This document shows positions 51,184 to 60,276 of a stretch of DNA of 64,000 nt, piece by piece. The stretch lies in contig NZ_KB906686.1 of the NCBI RefSeq assembly GCF_000381545.1, positions 62,001 through 126,000 on the forward strand, read 5' to 3'. Within the stretch, counting starts at the first letter, position 1. Every line of letters starts with the position of its first letter. The notes under the pieces are model-generated. The model had not been told where the DNA came from. It was given only the letters and a program-made list of their open reading frames with translations, and did no database searches. This stretch comes from Rhodonellum psychrophilum GCM71 = DSM 17998 (GTDB lineage: Bacteria; Bacteroidota; Bacteroidia; Cytophagales; Cyclobacteriaceae). Position numbers and translations under genes: made by a program.

Positions 51184-52065
51184 ATGAAAACAAAACACCA
51201 ATTACTTGCCGCCGCTTTCCTTTCCGGAACTCTCCTTTGGTCTTGTGGACCACAACAGAAAACCGAAGAAATCGAAACCGTAGAAATCGTGGAAAAAACA
51301 GCTCCTACATTGACCCAAGTCTGGGAGACAGCCGCGGAGCTGACTACCAATGAATCCGTGCTTTATGATGAGGCTACCGGAACCATTTATGTATCCAACA
51401 TTGAAGGCGGACCGTCGGAGAAAGACGGCAAAGGATCCATCTCCATTATCTCCAAAACCGGCGAAATTCTCAACAGAAATTGGGTGACCGGCATTCATGC
51501 CCCCAAGGGAATGGGAATCGTAAATGGCAAACTGTTTGTCACCAACATTGACGAATTGGTCGAAATCGATATTGCGAATGCAAAAATCGCCAAGAGACAT
51601 AAAGTTGCCGGCGCAAAATTCCTGAATGATGTGGATACGGATGGGGACAAGGTTTATTTTTCCGATATGGAAACGGGTAAAATCCACATTTTCCAAAACG
51701 GTAAAATAAGTGTCTTTGCAGAAAACCAAACCAACATCAACGGGTTACGTGTGGGAGATGACGGAACATTGTATGGCCTAGATGGCGAAGGCCTGAAAAA
51801 ATACAATTCTGACGGGTCTTTCACCCTGATCAATTCCACGGTAACCGGTGGTGACGGATTGATCATCTTGGAAGACAATGTGTTTCTTGCAAGTCGTTGG
51901 CAAGGGGAGATTTATTTGGTGAAGGGTGATGAACAAACCCTCCTTTTGGACACAAAAGCTGCCGAATCGAATACCGCAGACATCGGCTTTATTCCTGAGG
52001 AAAACATCGTATTGGTGCCGACTTTCTTCAAAAACAAGGTCGTTGCGTACAAACTTGCGTATTAA
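51184..52065 (+). CDS. SMP-30/NHL-type beta-propeller lipoprotein
   Basis: A 293-residue lipoprotein (lipobox LWSC, Cys21), followed by a low-complexity Glu/Val linker and a six-bladed propeller of the SMP-30/gluconolactonase type. Visible strands and metal-site-like turns are NESVLYDEATGTIYVSNIEG, NDVDTDGDKVYFSDMETG and GLRVGDDGTLYGLDG. Such proteins are lactonases or simple binding scaffolds. The gene follows the exported hydrolase by 6 bp, so a shared role in processing an extracellular compound is possible. Confidence 0.8.
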   Translation: MKTKHQLLAAAFLSGTLLWSCGPQQKTEEIETVEIVEKTAPTLTQVWETAAELTTNESVLYDEATGTIYVSNIEGGPSEKDGKGSISIISKTGEILNRNWVTGIHAPKGMGIVNGKLFVTNIDELVEIDIANAKIAKRHKVAGAKFLNDVDTDGDKVYFSDMETGKIHIFQNGKISVFAENQTNINGLRVGDDGTLYGLDGEGLKKYNSDGSFTLINSTVTGGDGLIILEDNVFLASRWQGEIYLVKGDEQTLLLDTKAAESNTADIGFIPEENIVLVPTFFKNKVVAYKLAY

Positions 52066-52246
52066 TCCAAGAAAGTTAAAGCAAAATCAAGTTCTTTGGG
52101 CATTTCTTTGCGTATAAGTGATTAACTTTATCGTGAGAATTACATGGACCCTTGCTCTCAAAATTTAACATTGAAACATTGCCGTCCTGTCCACCCCAAT
52201 TGAGGCAAAGCACTTATAAATTACTGTTTGGCAGTAAACTATAGAT

Positions 52247-53248
52247 ATGAATAATTCAGAAAACATAAATTACGAATTGGAAAAAAATGCTGAAGTAATC
52301 CGTCAATTGGACGGATTCGTAGCCAACGCCGTGGAAACCGTATTGGTGGATCCTGACGAATGTTGGCAGCCTACAGATTTTTTACCGGACATGACCAAAG
52401 AAGACGCACTTGATCAAGTCAAATTGCTTCAAGAAAGGGCCGCAGGGATTCCGGATACCATCATCACATCGCTCATCGGCAACATGATCACCGAGGAGGC
52501 ATTACCCAGCTATCAGACATATTTCAATCTTTTGACTGGTGTCAATGACGAAGGAAGTCTATTGAGTCCTTCAGGATGGGTGAGATGGTCCAAGGCATGG
52601 ACAGCTGAAGAAAACCGCCACGGCGATCTGTTGAACAAGTATCTTTATCTCTCCGGAAGGGCAGATATGAAAAAAGTTGAACAGACGATCCACAGGCTGA
52701 TCTACAACGGTTTTGATCCAAAATCAGAAAAAGATCCTTACCAGGCACTCATTTACACCTCTTTCCAGGAAAGAGCTACCAAGGTATCCCATGTGAATAC
52801 CGGCAAATTGGCAGACAAAGCTGGTGATGACGTATTGTCTAGGATTTGCAAAACAATCGCAGGCGATGAAGCAAGGCACGAAAAGGCCTATAAAAGCTTT
52901 ATGTCAGAAGTCTTCAAAATCGATCCAAACGGCGCAATGTTGGCGTTTGAAGCCATGATGCGGAAGCAGATCGTGATGCCGGCAGTATTGATGGGCAAAG
53001 GAAGCAATAACCCGAACCTTTTTGATCAGTTTTCGGCAATCACCCAGAAAATCGGTGTTTACACCGGCTGGGATTATGCCAGGATTATCGAACATTTGGT
53101 CAAACTGTGGGATGTGGAAAATGTCACCGGTCTCAACGATGTGGCCTCAAAAGCCCAGGATTATCTTGCAGGTTTGGCAAGTCGCTACATGCGCTTGGCA
53201 GACCGAATGAAAACTCCGGATGAGATTTCACTTGCTTGGTTAAAATAA
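52247..53248 (+). CDS. Acyl-ACP desaturase (ferritin-like diiron)
   Basis: A 333-residue soluble fatty acid desaturase of the stearoyl-ACP type, which inserts a double bond into acyl chains on ACP with O2 and reduced ferredoxin. The two diiron motifs EENRHG (121-126) and DEARHE (207-212) are both intact. The length and motifs match the plant and bacterial DesA group rather than membrane desaturases. The gene is monocistronic, with a TTCG-loop terminator. Confidence 0.93.
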   Translation: MNNSENINYELEKNAEVIRQLDGFVANAVETVLVDPDECWQPTDFLPDMTKEDALDQVKLLQERAAGIPDTIITSLIGNMITEEALPSYQTYFNLLTGVNDEGSLLSPSGWVRWSKAWTAEENRHGDLLNKYLYLSGRADMKKVEQTIHRLIYNGFDPKSEKDPYQALIYTSFQERATKVSHVNTGKLADKAGDDVLSRICKTIAGDEARHEKAYKSFMSEVFKIDPNGAMLAFEAMMRKQIVMPAVLMGKGSNNPNLFDQFSAITQKIGVYTGWDYARIIEHLVKLWDVENVTGLNDVASKAQDYLAGLASRYMRLADRMKTPDEISLAWLK

Positions 53249-53252
53249 TAGG

Positions 53253-53284
53253 AAAAGCCTGAATTCGTTCAGGCTTTTTTTTTG
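53253..53284 (+). terminator. Terminator of the desaturase gene
   Basis: AAAAGCCTGAA, loop TTCG, TTCAGGCTTTT, then more T. The stem is perfect, and TTCG is the especially stable tetraloop sequence. Confidence 0.92.
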
Positions 53285-53339
53285 GAGTAGGGAACAAATT
53301 GTCCCATTTTTGAATTACATGTCTATACACATAAATCCT

Positions 53340-54194
53340 ATGAGAACCATAAAACAAATTCACGCCGCAGGGTACAGCCCCATTGCAGACCTGATTACCT
53401 ACAGTCCTTTGCCTACGGCAAAATTGCAGCAGGTTGATCCCTTTATATTTTTGAACCATCATGGCTTCCAAACCTATCCCCCCAACAACAACGGACTCCC
53501 CTTTGGGCCACATCCGCATCGGGGAATGGAGACTGTGACTTTTATTTTGAAAGGGGATATCATGCACAAGGACTCCTCAGGGCACGAATCGATCATGGAA
53601 GAAGGCGGTATCCAGTGGATGACCGCGGGAAGTGGTTTGATCCATGCAGAAGTCAGTTCTCCCAAATTTAAAAAAGAGGGCGGGGATTTGGAAATCCTTC
53701 AACTTTGGCTCAATCTGCCGGCAAAATATAAAATGACAAAACCGAATTATGTCGATTTGCAAAAAGACCAGATCACCCATTTTGAACTGGATGGAGGAAA
53801 GGTGAAGGTCCAACTCATCGCAGGAACATGGGAAGACCAAAAGGGTTCTTTTGACACTTTGAGCCCCATTTTCTTGAGCACCATCGAAATCATTAAAGGC
53901 GGGAGTTTTTCGAAAAACATCCCCTCAGGAGAAAACATCTTTTTGTATATCGTAAAGGGGGCCCTAAAAATCGGAAATGAAGAAATCCCATTCAGAAACC
54001 TTGTTGAATTCAACAATGATGGGGACGATTTGTCTGTCACGGCCTCGGAAGATGCCATCTTCATCCTGGGCCACGCCAAACCTTTCAATGAGCCGATGGT
54101 CGCGCAGGGACCTTTCGTCATGAATACCCAGAAAGAAATCCAGGAAGCCTACAGAGATTATCAGGAAGGTAAATTCGGCTCTTGGGAACATTGA
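53340..54194 (+). CDS. Pirin family protein
   Basis: A 284-residue bicupin. The N-terminal cupin has the metal-binding signature in GPHPHRGMETVTFI and HAEVSS, and the C-terminal cupin is less conserved. Bacterial pirins include quercetin dioxygenases and regulators of metabolism; the role here is unknown. The frame opens at a TTG (53310), with ATGs at 53319 and 53340. MRTIKQIHAAGYSP (53340) is the family-like start. It ends at a hairpin shared with the convergent DUF2520 gene. Confidence 0.88.
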   Translation: MRTIKQIHAAGYSPIADLITYSPLPTAKLQQVDPFIFLNHHGFQTYPPNNNGLPFGPHPHRGMETVTFILKGDIMHKDSSGHESIMEEGGIQWMTAGSGLIHAEVSSPKFKKEGGDLEILQLWLNLPAKYKMTKPNYVDLQKDQITHFELDGGKVKVQLIAGTWEDQKGSFDTLSPIFLSTIEIIKGGSFSKNIPSGENIFLYIVKGALKIGNEEIPFRNLVEFNNDGDDLSVTASEDAIFILGHAKPFNEPMVAQGPFVMNTQKEIQEAYRDYQEGKFGSWEH

Positions 54195-54217
54195 TTTAGC
54201 CGCTCAAATTTCTTCCA

Positions 54218-54272
54218 ATAGCCCTGTCAAGACCCATTAAATTTGATTTATGACAGGGCTATATATTTTTTT
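54218..54272. terminator. Terminator between pirin and DUF2520 genes
   Basis: ATAGCCCTGTCA (54218-54229) pairs with TGACAGGGCTAT (54251-54262), with a 21-base loop, followed by T7 on the plus strand. Confidence 0.75.
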
Positions 54273-54288
54273 GCAATTCCTGCCTTTT

Positions 54289-55068
54289 CTACAAATGGCT
54301 ATCCATGATGTCCTGTGAAACCATTCTGTAGATTTCGGCCAACTGCTCATTGTATCCGAGGAAATTGTAATGAAGGTCAAGGGTGGAAAGGTCTTCCCTG
54401 AGTGCAGGCCCGGTCTGGGCTTTCTTCGCCCCTATTTCCAAACTTTTGCTGATGGACTCGATGATCAGCGGCTTCAACATCTCGAATTCCAGCCCCTGCC
54501 TTGCCATGATTTCTTCTGCTTTCAAGAGCATGTGGTTGGTGAAGTTTCCCGCAAAAACAGCAGCAACATGCAGGGCAAGCCTATCCTTGGATTTGACTAC
54601 ATATTGAAGTGGGGAAAGACTTTTGGCCAATTTCTTTAATTTATGGAGGGAAGGTTCATCCTCTGACTCCAGCAAAAAAGGAACCTCCTCAAAATCCACC
54701 TTCCTGATCTTGCTAAAAGTCTGTAAGGGATAAAAAATACCGGTGTAGGCGGCCGAACTGTACCCGAGAATATTCAAGGGCACGCTTCCCGAGGTATGGA
54801 CCAAAATACTTTCTTCGGGCAAAATAATCTGATCTGCCAATTCAGAAATCGCACTGTCACTCACGGCAAGGATGTATATTTCCGCCTCGCTTTCAGAAAA
54901 ATCCAAGTCATCCTTCACCTCCGCTACATATACCCTTTCCGCTAGCTTTTCCGCATTGCGGATGTCACGGCTGTAAATTTCCGTGATGGTGTGGCCGGCA
55001 TTCTCTAAACTTGGGGCCAAATGCCAAGCCAAATTACCAGAACCCAAGATTGCGATTTTAAATTTCAT
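54289..55068 (-). CDS. Rossmann-fold and DUF2520 protein
   Basis: A 259-residue NAD(P)-binding protein related to pyrroline-5-carboxylate reductase. The N-terminal half has the loop AILGSGNLAWHL and AEIYILAVSDSAI, and the C-terminal DUF2520 helical region has AGNFTNHMLLKAEEI and QTGPALREDLSTLDLH. The reaction is not known. The frame opens at 55083, but the ATG at 55068 (MKFKIAILG) fits the family. Confidence 0.88.
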   Translation of the reverse strand: MKFKIAILGSGNLAWHLAPSLENAGHTITEIYSRDIRNAEKLAERVYVAEVKDDLDFSESEAEIYILAVSDSAISELADQIILPEESILVHTSGSVPLNILGYSSAAYTGIFYPLQTFSKIRKVDFEEVPFLLESEDEPSLHKLKKLAKSLSPLQYVVKSKDRLALHVAAVFAGNFTNHMLLKAEEIMARQGLEFEMLKPLIIESISKSLEIGAKKAQTGPALREDLSTLDLHYNFLGYNEQLAEIYRMVSQDIMDSHL

Positions 55069-55099
55069 CCCCGAATTAACCAAAAATCCTTCTAAAATG

Positions 55100-55138
55100 A
55101 AAAACCAGAAAATCTTGTGTCAAGATTTTCTGGTTTTT
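55100..55138 (-). terminator. Terminator of the ccm cluster
   Basis: AAAACCAGAAAATCTTG, loop TGT, CAAGATTTTCTGGTTTT, a perfect 17-bp stem. Read on the minus strand it ends in T runs, 64 bases below the ccmF stop. Confidence 0.9.
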
Positions 55139-55201
55139 GTTGTTCCATTAAAGCAAATTCGCTCTCCAAAATGTATGGGAAAAGCGTTCCATCCAAAATC
55201 T

Positions 55202-57733
55202 TTATGATTCCAAACCTTTGTCCCGCATTTTCGCGAATTCGTCAAATCTTCTGAATATGGCGATGGAAAAACCGATCAACATGATGATTGTTCCCACCCA
55301 CAAAATATTGATCTGCGGCTTGACGATGGCTTTCAGCACCACATAATCCTTCTGGTAACGGTTCACCGTAAAGACGAATTTGTTTTCTTCCGGCACAATA
55401 TTGGTCAATTCCACCTTCACACCAAGTTCTTTTTCGATGACTGGAATCCTTCCCACTTGACTGTCCCGGATAATGAAAATAGGCTCTATTCGTTTTTCGA
55501 CATCATAATCCATCACCACAAGCTTGGCCTTAACGGCTACATCACCTTCCTCAAGCGAAAGACCGTCTATACTGGTCAATACTTCACCTCCTTCGAAGGT
55601 GGTCACGAAATCACTGATGTAAAACGTCTCTCCCGGAGTCACTTCATAGGTCTCATCATCTCTCCATTCCGGCTCATCAAAATCATTGATGGCTGCCACA
55701 AAGGTGTAAAGGTCCTTATTGATAAACCTTCTTGAATCCGGCGAGCTGATCAATCCCATCGTGGTATTGAACTGGGACATTGGGTTCAAGGAAAACTGAA
55801 ACTGGTCCTCTTTGTAATAATCGATTTGGAAATAATCATTCTCTTCCAATACGATCGGCACGATATCCCCTTTTTTGAAGTAGGTTTTTTCTTTGACAAC
55901 GATATCATTCAGGGCGATGGATTCATTCACTTTCCCGGTAGACTCCAACAGCTTGACATCCACATATCCGGGAACACCTACTACCTTTTTTTGACGTCCC
56001 CTGTAGATGGCTGTATAATCCTTGATTTGGGTGGGTTTATTGATCCAAAGCAGGACATGCTCCTTGTTCATCTCATCTTCCCAACTGTTGCTGTACGTCA
56101 ATCCTGACATGTTGTAGGAAATGATTTCAGAATAACCCGAAGAGAACATCACCCCGATCAGGATCATACCCAAGCCGATGTGTGCAAGAGATCCTCCCGC
56201 CAATTTGACGCTGGATTTCTTCAAGATCCTGAATAAAATCGTGCTGTTGGCCACGATGGTAAAGGTTCCGGCAAGGACAACCACGATGTAGGTGAGGTCA
56301 TAGACTTTTCCCAACACGATTATCGCTGCGGAGATCAATACCGAAACCACATAGGGAACGACCAAAGCTTCCCGCAAGGCTTTTCCATCAATTTTGTCCC
56401 ACCAAAAGAATTGACCCACAGCAGATAGCATGGCCAATGCGACGGCAAACCACAACTGGAATTTGGTATAAAACCCGACTTGGTCGGTGGGCGGTGCCAT
56501 ATTGGAAATTCCCCCAAAGATCTCCACGATTGCATTCCAGACCGGAATGGAAGTGGGAAGGATCACCTGGAAAGCCATCAAACCTAAGGTAGTGGCCCCG
56601 ATAAAAATCCAAAATTCCCTGGAATATACCGATGCTTCTTTCTCGGAAGTTGGAATATGTTTCCATGCCCTGGCCGCAAGGAAAACAGCGGCGAAGAGGA
56701 AAAACAACATGTAAATCAGCAATTGACCAGAAAGGCCCAAATCGGTAAAGGAATGGACGGAAGAATCACCCAAGACGCCACTTCTCACCAAGAAGGTGGC
56801 GTAGAGGACCAATATAAAGGAAGCAATCACCAAGACGATGGAAGTCTTCAGCGCCGTGCTGCTCTTTTTAAAAGTAATCATCGTGTGAATGGCCGCAATC
56901 ATGATCAACCAAGGCACATAAACTGCGTTTTCAACAGGGTCCCAGTTCCAGTACCCACCAAAGTTCAGCGTCACGTATGCCCAATAGGCGCCCATGATGA
57001 TGCCCATTCCGAGTATCATCGCAGAGAAAATCGCCCAAGGCAAAGCTGGACGGATCCATTCTGAATACTTTTTGGTGACCAATCCGCCAATCAAAAACGC
57101 GAAGGGAACCAATGTGGATGCATAACCCAAAAACAAGGTAGGGGGATGGATGACCATCCAAATATTTTGGAGCAGGGGATTCAAGCCCGTTCCATCTTCG
57201 GGGACAAATTCGGGATTGATCTGAAAAATCGGCGCGCTCATCACATCCCTCAAAAGCACAAAGGGAGAGCTGCCTATTTTAAGATCGCCGATCACGACAC
57301 CCATGATCATGGACACCAAAAATGCCTGGACCAATGCGAAAACGATCATGACAGGACCTTCCCAAAACTTATTGGTTTTGATTAGGATGAGGCCCAAAAC
57401 AACATTCCAGAATATCCAGAGGATAAATGCGCCTTCCTGACCCTCCCAGAAACTGGAAATCATATAATGCACCGGAAGGGCTTTGGAAGAATGCGAATAC
57501 GCATAAAAATACTCGAAACGGTGCTGATAGATGATCTCAAAAAGTGAAATCGCTATCGTGATACTTGCTGCCGCATGGACATAGAAGGAAATACGGCTGA
57601 AATTCCGCCAACTGGACTTGTCCAATTCGGTGGATACGGTGTATTTGTAATAGGAAAAGGCTGTAACAAGGGCACTGACAAAGGAAAGAATGACCGCAAA
57701 GTGGCCAAGATTACCAACGAAGGTATTGATCAT
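55202..57733 (-). CDS. ccmF: Cytochrome c maturation heme lyase subunit CcmF (CcsA/CcmF type)
   Basis: An 843-residue membrane protein that takes part in attaching heme to apocytochrome c in the periplasm. It has about 14 hydrophobic helices and the heme-handling WWD region (FGGYWNWDPVENA). External histidine motifs such as MVIHPPTLFLGY are present. A large periplasmic domain lies between the last helices (about 620-815). The frame starts at 57808, but the ATG at 57733 (MINTFVGNLGHFAV) matches the family N-terminus and leaves a 26-base gap after ccmE. Last gene of the ccm cluster. Confidence 0.93.
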   Translation of the reverse strand: MINTFVGNLGHFAVILSFVSALVTAFSYYKYTVSTELDKSSWRNFSRISFYVHAAASITIAISLFEIIYQHRFEYFYAYSHSSKALPVHYMISSFWEGQEGAFILWIFWNVVLGLILIKTNKFWEGPVMIVFALVQAFLVSMIMGVVIGDLKIGSSPFVLLRDVMSAPIFQINPEFVPEDGTGLNPLLQNIWMVIHPPTLFLGYASTLVPFAFLIGGLVTKKYSEWIRPALPWAIFSAMILGMGIIMGAYWAYVTLNFGGYWNWDPVENAVYVPWLIMIAAIHTMITFKKSSTALKTSIVLVIASFILVLYATFLVRSGVLGDSSVHSFTDLGLSGQLLIYMLFFLFAAVFLAARAWKHIPTSEKEASVYSREFWIFIGATTLGLMAFQVILPTSIPVWNAIVEIFGGISNMAPPTDQVGFYTKFQLWFAVALAMLSAVGQFFWWDKIDGKALREALVVPYVVSVLISAAIIVLGKVYDLTYIVVVLAGTFTIVANSTILFRILKKSSVKLAGGSLAHIGLGMILIGVMFSSGYSEIISYNMSGLTYSNSWEDEMNKEHVLLWINKPTQIKDYTAIYRGRQKKVVGVPGYVDVKLLESTGKVNESIALNDIVVKEKTYFKKGDIVPIVLEENDYFQIDYYKEDQFQFSLNPMSQFNTTMGLISSPDSRRFINKDLYTFVAAINDFDEPEWRDDETYEVTPGETFYISDFVTTFEGGEVLTSIDGLSLEEGDVAVKAKLVVMDYDVEKRIEPIFIIRDSQVGRIPVIEKELGVKVELTNIVPEENKFVFTVNRYQKDYVVLKAIVKPQINILWVGTIIMLIGFSIAIFRRFDEFAKMRDKGLES

Positions 57734-57759
57734 GTTTTTGGATTCAATTGAAGGACAAT

Positions 57760-58176
57760 TTAAACACCGGAGGTTTTCATCTCGGTTTCCTGATATTTTG
57801 ATGGGCACTTCATCAGGATTTTATCTGCCACAAAGAGCGCGTCATTTTTGTAGGAACCAATGACCACCACTTGCTCTGCTCTGGCAAAATCAGCAGGAAC
57901 CGGTTCGTTGTAGAATACTTTCTGTTCCATGCCATCATTGTCCAGCATCATGAAATAAAACGAGGTTTTTTCATCACTGACCTCGATGCCTTCCACTCTC
58001 CCTGAATTGTCTTTTTTCAATTGGCCTACTACATGGATGGATTTGTCATCGCCACCCATTTTCATTTCTTTTGCGGTAGAAAAACTCTCATAAGTACTCG
58101 CATCACCGATGGAGGTGATGATGATCACTATTGCGAATGCAATGATGCCTATACCGATTATATGTCCCTTTTTCAT
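57760..58176 (-). CDS. ccmE: Heme chaperone CcmE (CxxxY type)
   Basis: CcmE carries heme from CcmC to CcmF in the periplasm. The 138-residue protein has one N-terminal membrane anchor (about 7-25) and an OB-fold domain (IHVVGQLKKDNSGRVEG, then VVVIGSYKNDALFVADKIL). In E. coli the heme is bound covalently through His in HxxxY. Here the site reads MKCPSKY, with Cys124 and Tyr128, the less common CxxxY variant. This form is known from some bacteria and archaea. Confidence 0.9.
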   Translation of the reverse strand: MKKGHIIGIGIIAFAIVIIITSIGDASTYESFSTAKEMKMGGDDKSIHVVGQLKKDNSGRVEGIEVSDEKTSFYFMMLDNDGMEQKVFYNEPVPADFARAEQVVVIGSYKNDALFVADKILMKCPSKYQETEMKTSGV

Positions 58177-58312
58177 AATATTTGGTCTTTATTTAAGCCC
58201 TTTATATGGATTGATTTTTAATTTTTTGGGATCTTTTTCCCAAATGCAATTTTATTAATCACGTGAATACCTCTTCTTTCAAACGCATTCTCGGTTTTCC
58301 TTTTCAGGCAGA

Positions 58313-58561
58313 TCAATCTCGTTCTTCCAGCAGTTTTTCCAATCTGCTGACTTTCCTCTCGGTACTGATCAAGTAAACCAATATTCCTGCAAAAACAATC
58401 CCAATGATGCCTACCAATACGTAAATTTTACCTTCTTCACGCATTTTATCAGCCATCTCAACCCTGGAATTCTGATAATCTTCAGTGGTAATCTCAATTT
58501 TTTCCTGCGCCATTGCCCTAAGGCTAAACAAGAGCAAAACAATCACTAATCCCTTTTTCAT
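58313..58561 (-). CDS. CcmD-like small membrane protein
   Basis: An 82-residue protein with a signal-like N-terminus (MKKGLVIVLLLFSLRAMAQ, likely cleaved), a periplasmic stretch, one helix (about 45-65, IYVLVGIIGIVFAGILVYLI), and a basic/acidic C-terminal tail (RLEKLLEER). The size and the place directly after ccmC suggest a CcmD counterpart, which helps release holo-CcmE. Sequence identity cannot confirm this. Its start immediately follows the ccmC stop. Confidence 0.65.
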   Translation of the reverse strand: MKKGLVIVLLLFSLRAMAQEKIEITTEDYQNSRVEMADKMREEGKIYVLVGIIGIVFAGILVYLISTERKVSRLEKLLEERD

Positions 58562-59239
58562 CTATACCTGATTGATTAATTTGTCTTCCATTTTTCTTTC
58601 GGCTCTTTTCAGCCGCACCCTTACCGTACTCATCCATGCCCCCAATAAAGTCCAACCCAGAATTGCAGGATAAAAGACTACCCTCAGGTTGCTGTCCATA
58701 TCATAGGCATTGAATCCGGGATTCCCTCCGTTGCCGGGGTGGAGACTGTCCGTCAGTCTCGGCAAAACAAAAATTAGAGGAATAAAGGCGGAAAAGGCGA
58801 AAATATTGTAAACGGATCCTATTCTTGCCCTTTGGTGGACATCGGTGAGGGAATTTCTCAAGATCAAATAAGCAAAATACATCAAGAGTCCAATCGCCGA
58901 AGCATTTTGCTTGGGGTCTCCACTCCAGTAATCTCCCCAGGTGAATTTGGCCCAAAGCATCCCGGTCGTGATCCCCAAAACTCCGAAAAGTATGGCCGCA
59001 TTCGTGAATTCAATGGCCACATCATCGTGACGTAGATTTCCAGTCCGCAGATATTTGATGCTGTAAATTACAGAAACCACCAGCATCAGTATCATTCCAA
59101 ACCACATCGTGACATGAAAATACAAAGCCCGGATTGTTTCGTTGAGAATCGGTAATCGAGGCACGTCCATTAGAAGCCCGGCTGTAATCGTGAAGGCAAG
59201 CAACACAATCGCCAAGATTTTCCACCAGCTTAATCCCAT
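58562..59239 (-). CDS. ccmC: Heme exporter/handling protein CcmC (CcsA-like)
   Basis: A 225-residue protein with six helices and a WWD-like loop (FTWGDYWSGDPKQNASAIG), which binds heme for transfer to CcmE. Two external histidines are expected: LYFHVTMWFG and TDSLHPGN. Size and loop place it in the CcmC/CcsA group. A candidate promoter (59265-59272) lies in the 246-base gap to ccmB. Confidence 0.9.
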   Translation of the reverse strand: MGLSWWKILAIVLLAFTITAGLLMDVPRLPILNETIRALYFHVTMWFGMILMLVVSVIYSIKYLRTGNLRHDDVAIEFTNAAILFGVLGITTGMLWAKFTWGDYWSGDPKQNASAIGLLMYFAYLILRNSLTDVHQRARIGSVYNIFAFSAFIPLIFVLPRLTDSLHPGNGGNPGFNAYDMDSNLRVVFYPAILGWTLLGAWMSTVRVRLKRAERKMEDKLINQV

Positions 59240-59264
59240 GTTATTAATTTTGCTATTCCAATCA

Positions 59265-59272
59265 CAAAAATA
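59265..59272 (-). promoter_or_regulatory. Candidate -7 element before ccmC
   Basis: Reads TATTTTTG on the minus strand (TAnnTTTG), 26 bases from the ccmC ATG. No -33 TTTG at 19 bases. Confidence 0.35.
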
Positions 59273-59485
59273 AGGTATAAGTTCCTGATTCCTGTGCTTT
59301 TTGACATAAAGTTACAAATAGGATGAGGCATTTTAGCAAGGTCAATCTTTTGCAAAAACCCGCCCTTAAAAAAATTCTTTCTCTGGATTTTGAAAAAACG
59401 GGAAGCACAAATTAAATCGGTGCCAGCCGCCGGATTCCATTATTGAAAATTGCGTAAAAAACAAGAATACTGCATCGCCTTCCTT

Positions 59486-60151
59486 TCAGCTTCTCCACAG
59501 ATAAGGGAATAAAATATAAGCCGTCACCGACACAATGGCATTGATGGCCAGGAGCGAAATCAATTTGTCGACACTTACGCTGGGGTCCAAGCCATCGATG
59601 GCATTCTTGGAAATGCTGATCGCCATCAGCAAGATGGGAATGATCACGGGAAAACTAAGGATAGCCATCAAAGTGGCATTGTTGCTTGCTTTGGAAGCGA
59701 TGCCGGAAACCATCGTGAGGCAAGCCGAAAAACCCAAAGCGCCCAATACCAAATTCAGCAAAAACATGCCCTGGTCCTGAACCGGATTTCCCAATATAAT
59801 ACTGAAGACCAAATAGCCAAGCAAGGCCAAAACCAGCGTCAACAGTGAATTGTAGATGATCTTGGATAGGATGATCGCCTCAGGCGAAGCGATCATGTAA
59901 TAATACAACTGCCTTCCCTGATGCTCTTGCACAAAGCTTTTGGCAACCGCATTCACCGCCGAAAAAAGGATGATGATCCAATACAAGGCATTCCAGGTTG
60001 GGACGGAAAGATTGCCCTGCTTGGCGCCGACACTCAAATAGGTGATAAAAACCGCCGAAACCACATACAGCAAAATCCCATTGAGCGCATATTTCTGGCG
60101 CCATTCCAGGGTGAGTTCCTTTTTGATCAGTACCGTGATTTCTTTCAGCAT
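59486..60151 (-). CDS. ccmB: Heme exporter protein CcmB
   Basis: A 221-residue six-helix membrane protein, the permease subunit of the CcmAB ABC transporter that drives release of holo-CcmE. Signature parts are the opening KKELTLEWRQKYALNG, FVQEHQGRQLYYYMIASPEA and LSFPVIIPILLMAI. CcmA, the ATPase, is not within the window, so it must be encoded elsewhere. First gene of the cluster, with a promoter element right upstream. Confidence 0.92.
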   Translation of the reverse strand: MLKEITVLIKKELTLEWRQKYALNGILLYVVSAVFITYLSVGAKQGNLSVPTWNALYWIIILFSAVNAVAKSFVQEHQGRQLYYYMIASPEAIILSKIIYNSLLTLVLALLGYLVFSIILGNPVQDQGMFLLNLVLGALGFSACLTMVSGIASKASNNATLMAILSFPVIIPILLMAISISKNAIDGLDPSVSVDKLISLLAINAIVSVTAYILFPYLWRS

Positions 60152-60158
60152 ATCCGCC

Positions 60159-60166
60159 CAAAGATA
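60159..60166 (-). promoter_or_regulatory. Candidate -7 element for ccmB
   Basis: Reads TATCTTTG on the minus strand (TAnnTTTG), only 7 bases before the ATG at 60151, so the mRNA would have almost no leader. A CTTG lies 16 bases upstream. Confidence 0.45.
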
Positions 60167-60276
60167 AGGAAATTGGTTATTCCAAGACCATATTTTAAAA
60201 GGGCTTTGCTACTTTGCCAAAAATTATTGGGGCATTTGGCACCTGGTTTTCCTTCAAAAGTCCACGACACAAATCT

